DNA of 36,477 bases from HyVt-560 sp964577195 (GTDB lineage Bacteria > Pseudomonadota > Gammaproteobacteria > UWMA-0217), in NCBI GenBank assembly GCA_964577195.1, contig CAZNYF010000008.1, positions 1 to 36,477 of the forward strand. The letters run 5' to 3'. A program made the translations under genes and the position numbers. Of this stretch, positions 34,568 through 36,477 are shown in pieces (within the stretch, counting starts at the first letter, position 1; every line of letters starts with the position of its first letter). The notes below the pieces were generated by a model, which was given only the letters and a program-made list of their open reading frames with translations, was not told where the DNA came from and searched no databases.

Positions 34568-34586
34568 CTCGTTTAGCCCAAACGAG
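34568..34586 (-). promoter_or_regulatory. Perfect 7-bp stem-loop between small ORF and PqqD-like gene
   Basis: CTCGTTT and AAACGAG flank a five-base loop. On the minus strand the hairpin covers the last codons and stop of a 33-codon frame and precedes the PqqD-like gene by 56 bp. No T run follows, so it could be an attenuator, an mRNA-stabilising hairpin or an operator. Confidence 0.4.
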
Positions 34587-34674
34587 TCTTGTCACTGATT
34601 TCTTCGGTTATGTTCCCATAGGTTTCAGACAGTTTATATTTTGGCTGGATTGAAAAACGTGAACCGGATCTCAT
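34573..34674 (-). CDS. Hypothetical 33-aa small ORF, candidate peptide precursor
   Basis: A complete frame, ATG to TAA, encodes MRSGSRFSIQPKYKLSETYG followed by NITEEISDKTRLG. It is the best minus-strand small frame in the 318-bp gap (34513-34830) in front of the PqqD-like gene, 60 bp upstream on the same strand, and a stem-loop covers its 3' end. A precursor gene would be expected about here if the PqqD-like protein recognises a leader. Against it: no Shine-Dalgarno sequence, and a frame of this length can occur by chance. Treat as a hypothesis. The rest of the gap shows AATTTCACG/CGTGAATTT arms at 34704-34736 and a GCCTGT/ACAGGC dyad at 34785-34808. Confidence 0.3.
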   Translation of the reverse strand: MRSGSRFSIQPKYKLSETYGNITEEISDKTRLG

Positions 34675-34830
34675 TCTATTTTCGCGACAAAAATAAAAGG
34701 CTGAATTTCACGGCTAAACGGTGCAAACGTGAATTTGATCGACCTCCCTCTTCCATTGGTCGCAACCTATTTCTGTGATAGACAGCCTGTTCAATTGAAA
34801 TCACAGGCGCATAGCCTCTCTAAAATCGAA

Positions 34831-35457
34831 TCATAAGTGCGGGTTATTAAGCCGCTCTAATCCAAATGTGGACATCTGACCGTGACCGGGTACAAATTGA
34901 ATATCATCTCCGAGTGGCAATAGTCTTTCATTAATCGACTTTAGCAAATCAGCATGATTGCCACGTGGAAAATCGGTGCGTCCGATTGATCCTGCAAACA
35001 ATACATCACCCACAAAAGCGAGCTGATCTCGGGCCGAATAAAAGATCACATGACCAGGTGTATGACCGGGGCAATGCACGACCTCCAGCACTATATTTCC
35101 AACCGAGACCTGATCCCCCTGCTGCAGCCATCGGGCTGGCACAAATGGCTTGCTGGGAGGAAACCCAAACATCGTCGCCTGCTTGCCTAAGCTATCAATC
35201 CAAAACTGATCATCTCTATGTGGACCGATCACATCAATACCACGATTCTCTGACATTTCCGCAACCGCACCGACATGATCAAGATGCGCATGCGTTACCA
35301 AAATGGAGACCAGCTCCAGATTCAATTCACTGATCGCAGCTTCAATGATTGGCAAATCACCACCCGGATCAATGACAGCCGCGTGACGAGTTTCTTCGCA
35401 CCAAATCAGTGAACAGTTTTGCTCAAACCGAGTTACAGGTATGATTTTATATTTCAT
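34831..35457 (-). CDS. MBL-fold metallohydrolase (YcbL / glyoxalase II-like)
   Basis: This 208-aa protein has a complete binuclear metal site: THAHLDH (His56, His58, Asp60, His61), His132 in CPGHTPGH, Asp151 in FVGDVLFAGSIGRTDFP and His192 in PGHG. The GSIGRTDFP wording and short C-terminus match YcbL-type hydroxyacylglutathione hydrolase-like enzymes rather than full GloB, which carries an extra C-terminal domain. It probably hydrolyses a thioester such as a glutathione conjugate; the substrate is not fixed. The gene is divergent from tcdA with only 14 bp between the two start codons. Not evidently part of the biosynthetic block, although it reads in the same direction. Confidence 0.9.
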   Translation of the reverse strand: MKYKIIPVTRFEQNCSLIWCEETRHAAVIDPGGDLPIIEAAISELNLELVSILVTHAHLDHVGAVAEMSENRGIDVIGPHRDDQFWIDSLGKQATMFGFPPSKPFVPARWLQQGDQVSVGNIVLEVVHCPGHTPGHVIFYSARDQLAFVGDVLFAGSIGRTDFPRGNHADLLKSINERLLPLGDDIQFVPGHGQMSTFGLERLNNPHL

Positions 35458-35471
35458 TCAAATGAGTTTTC

Positions 35472-36275
35472 GTGACAAATTCAGAACCTATTAAACCAAA
35501 TAATCCCGACAGGCGCTTTGCTGGCGTCTCGAAAGTCTACGGTGCCCCGGCTCTAAACAGATTTCAGGCTGCACATATTGGCATCATTGGACTGGGAGGC
35601 GTCGGCTCCTGGGTGGTCGAAGGCCTGGTACGCAGCGGTATCGGCAGCCTTACACTCATTGATCTTGATCATGTCACCGAATCCAATATCAATCGCCAGC
35701 TACAGGCGACCGAAGACACCTTGGGGATGGCAAAAACCAGCGCACTCGCAGCGCGCATAAAATCCATCAACCCCAGCTGTACCGTTAACGAAATTGAAAC
35801 CTTCATTGATCCAGAAAATCAGGCCGAATTACTTGAGCAAGGCTATGACTGGGTCATCGACTGTATTGATAATTTCCGCACCAAGGCGGCTTTGATCTAT
35901 TACTGCCGGCGTAACAAAATCAAACTACTCACCATTGGTGGCGCAGGTGGCATGATTGATCCGGCAAAAATCACCATCGCCGACCTGAGCAAAAGTCGTC
36001 ACGATCCATTACTCTCACAAACCCGCAGACTACTACGTCAGAATTATCGCTTTCCCACCAACCTGTCACGAAGCTTTCAAATTCCCTGCATTTACTCCCC
36101 GGAACCTCTGATCTATCCCGATGACCAAGGCAAAATCACCTCAAAAAAACCGCAGGGCAGCGTAAATTCGGGATTAAATTGTGCCGGTGGATTTGGTTCA
36201 GCAGTGGCGGTAACGGCATCATTTGGCTTTGCAGCCTCCGCATATGTATTGAAAAAGCTAAGCAATCAGGTATGA
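35472..36275 (+). CDS. tcdA: tRNA threonylcarbamoyladenosine dehydratase TcdA
   Basis: This 267-aa E1-like enzyme cyclises t6A37 of tRNA to ct6A using ATP. The nucleotide-binding loop is GLGGVGSWVVEGLVRSGIG (from residue 40), followed by LIDLDHVTESNINRQ (62-76) and IDCIDNFRTKAALIYYCRRN, typical of TcdA (formerly CsdL/YgdL). GGAGGMIDP and the C-terminal DCA-like GLNCAGGFGSAV block are present. Length equals the E. coli protein. The start is a GTG; no in-frame ATG precedes it and the residues before the first conserved block (RFAGVSKVYG) fit the family. Weak TGAG upstream is the only ribosome-binding hint. Confidence 0.94.
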   Translation: MTNSEPIKPNNPDRRFAGVSKVYGAPALNRFQAAHIGIIGLGGVGSWVVEGLVRSGIGSLTLIDLDHVTESNINRQLQATEDTLGMAKTSALAARIKSINPSCTVNEIETFIDPENQAELLEQGYDWVIDCIDNFRTKAALIYYCRRNKIKLLTIGGAGGMIDPAKITIADLSKSRHDPLLSQTRRLLRQNYRFPTNLSRSFQIPCIYSPEPLIYPDDQGKITSKKPQGSVNSGLNCAGGFGSAVAVTASFGFAASAYVLKKLSNQV

Positions 36276-36301
36276 ATTAAGCGTACTTAAAATTTATAGT
36301 G

Positions 36302-36385
36302 CTAACCAGCAACATCATCTGTCACCTGCCCAAACCTGGTTTCGCTTCGTCGCTTGAATGTCCTTAATTTGGATTTTCTTGTCAT
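36302..36385 (-). CDS. Possible 27-aa basic peptide ORF
   Basis: A complete minus-strand frame encodes MTRKSKLRTFKRRSETRFGQ plus VTDDVAG. AGAGG stands seven bases before the ATG, one of the better ribosome-binding sites in the window. An AAAGT-GAAT-ACTTT dyad lies just upstream (36400-36413). It could be a small protein, a leader peptide or chance. It is convergent with tcdA. Nothing else is recognised in 36276-36477. Confidence 0.25.
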   Translation of the reverse strand: MTRKSKLRTFKRRSETRFGQVTDDVAG

Positions 36386-36477
36386 TTTGCACCTCTAATA
36401 AAGTGAATACTTTATGTCACTACTATCGCCACACTTTCTTTTCGATCTCACTCATTCCCCTTTTAGTCGAGACTTCT

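Overview
The window (about 36.5 kb, moderate GC, one run of 100 N) looks like a gammaproteobacterial chromosome segment. RimO, TcdA, a znuACB-zur operon, an outer-membrane BcsC-type porin, an RND efflux pair and a short C-terminal anchor resembling the GlyGly-CTERM type all point to a Gram-negative gammaproteobacterium. The genus cannot be named from the sequence alone. No rRNA, tRNA, CRISPR array or complete insertion sequence was seen.

Layout. 1-3530 (minus): an operon running off the left edge, encoding a one-TM protein with a Sel1-like tail, an exported SH3-like/VWA protein and a LolD-type ABC ATPase. The combination recalls the TagT/PpkA part of the T6SS threonine-phosphorylation pathway, without a visible kinase. 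3771-8263 (minus): an RND efflux pump and its periplasmic adaptor. Just upstream are two fused gene remnants, a TetR-family C-terminus and a cytochrome c C-terminus. 8781-20940: a surface-polysaccharide region with a TPR/OGT-like glycosyltransferase, a secreted choice-of-anchor-H-like protein and a BcsA-BcsB fusion cellulose synthase (all minus), and a divergent bcsC (plus). 21038-23868 (plus): a YidB-like protein with a clear terminator, a 213-bp MITE-like element, an unknown 220-aa protein and rimO. 23983-26868 (minus): znuA-znuC-znuB-zur with overlapping genes and a near-ideal Zur box. 27011-28496: a pentapeptide-repeat protein and an outer-membrane barrel gene cut by the sequence gap. 28539-34674 (minus): the most unusual block. 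A possible 33-aa small ORF, a PqqD-like protein, a tandem ATP-grasp enzyme and a fold-type III PLP decarboxylase are followed by a urea transporter and an exported dienelactone-hydrolase-like lipoprotein. 34831-36275: an MBL-fold hydrolase (minus) and tcdA (plus), divergent.

How the genes work together. BcsAB would make and export glucan across the inner membrane and BcsC across the outer membrane. Zur would repress the znuACB-zur operon, itself included. The PqqD/ATP-grasp/decarboxylase block looks like a small biosynthetic cluster for a modified peptide or amino-acid-derived metabolite. It is the best candidate in the window for an undescribed system, but its product and substrate cannot be read from the sequence.
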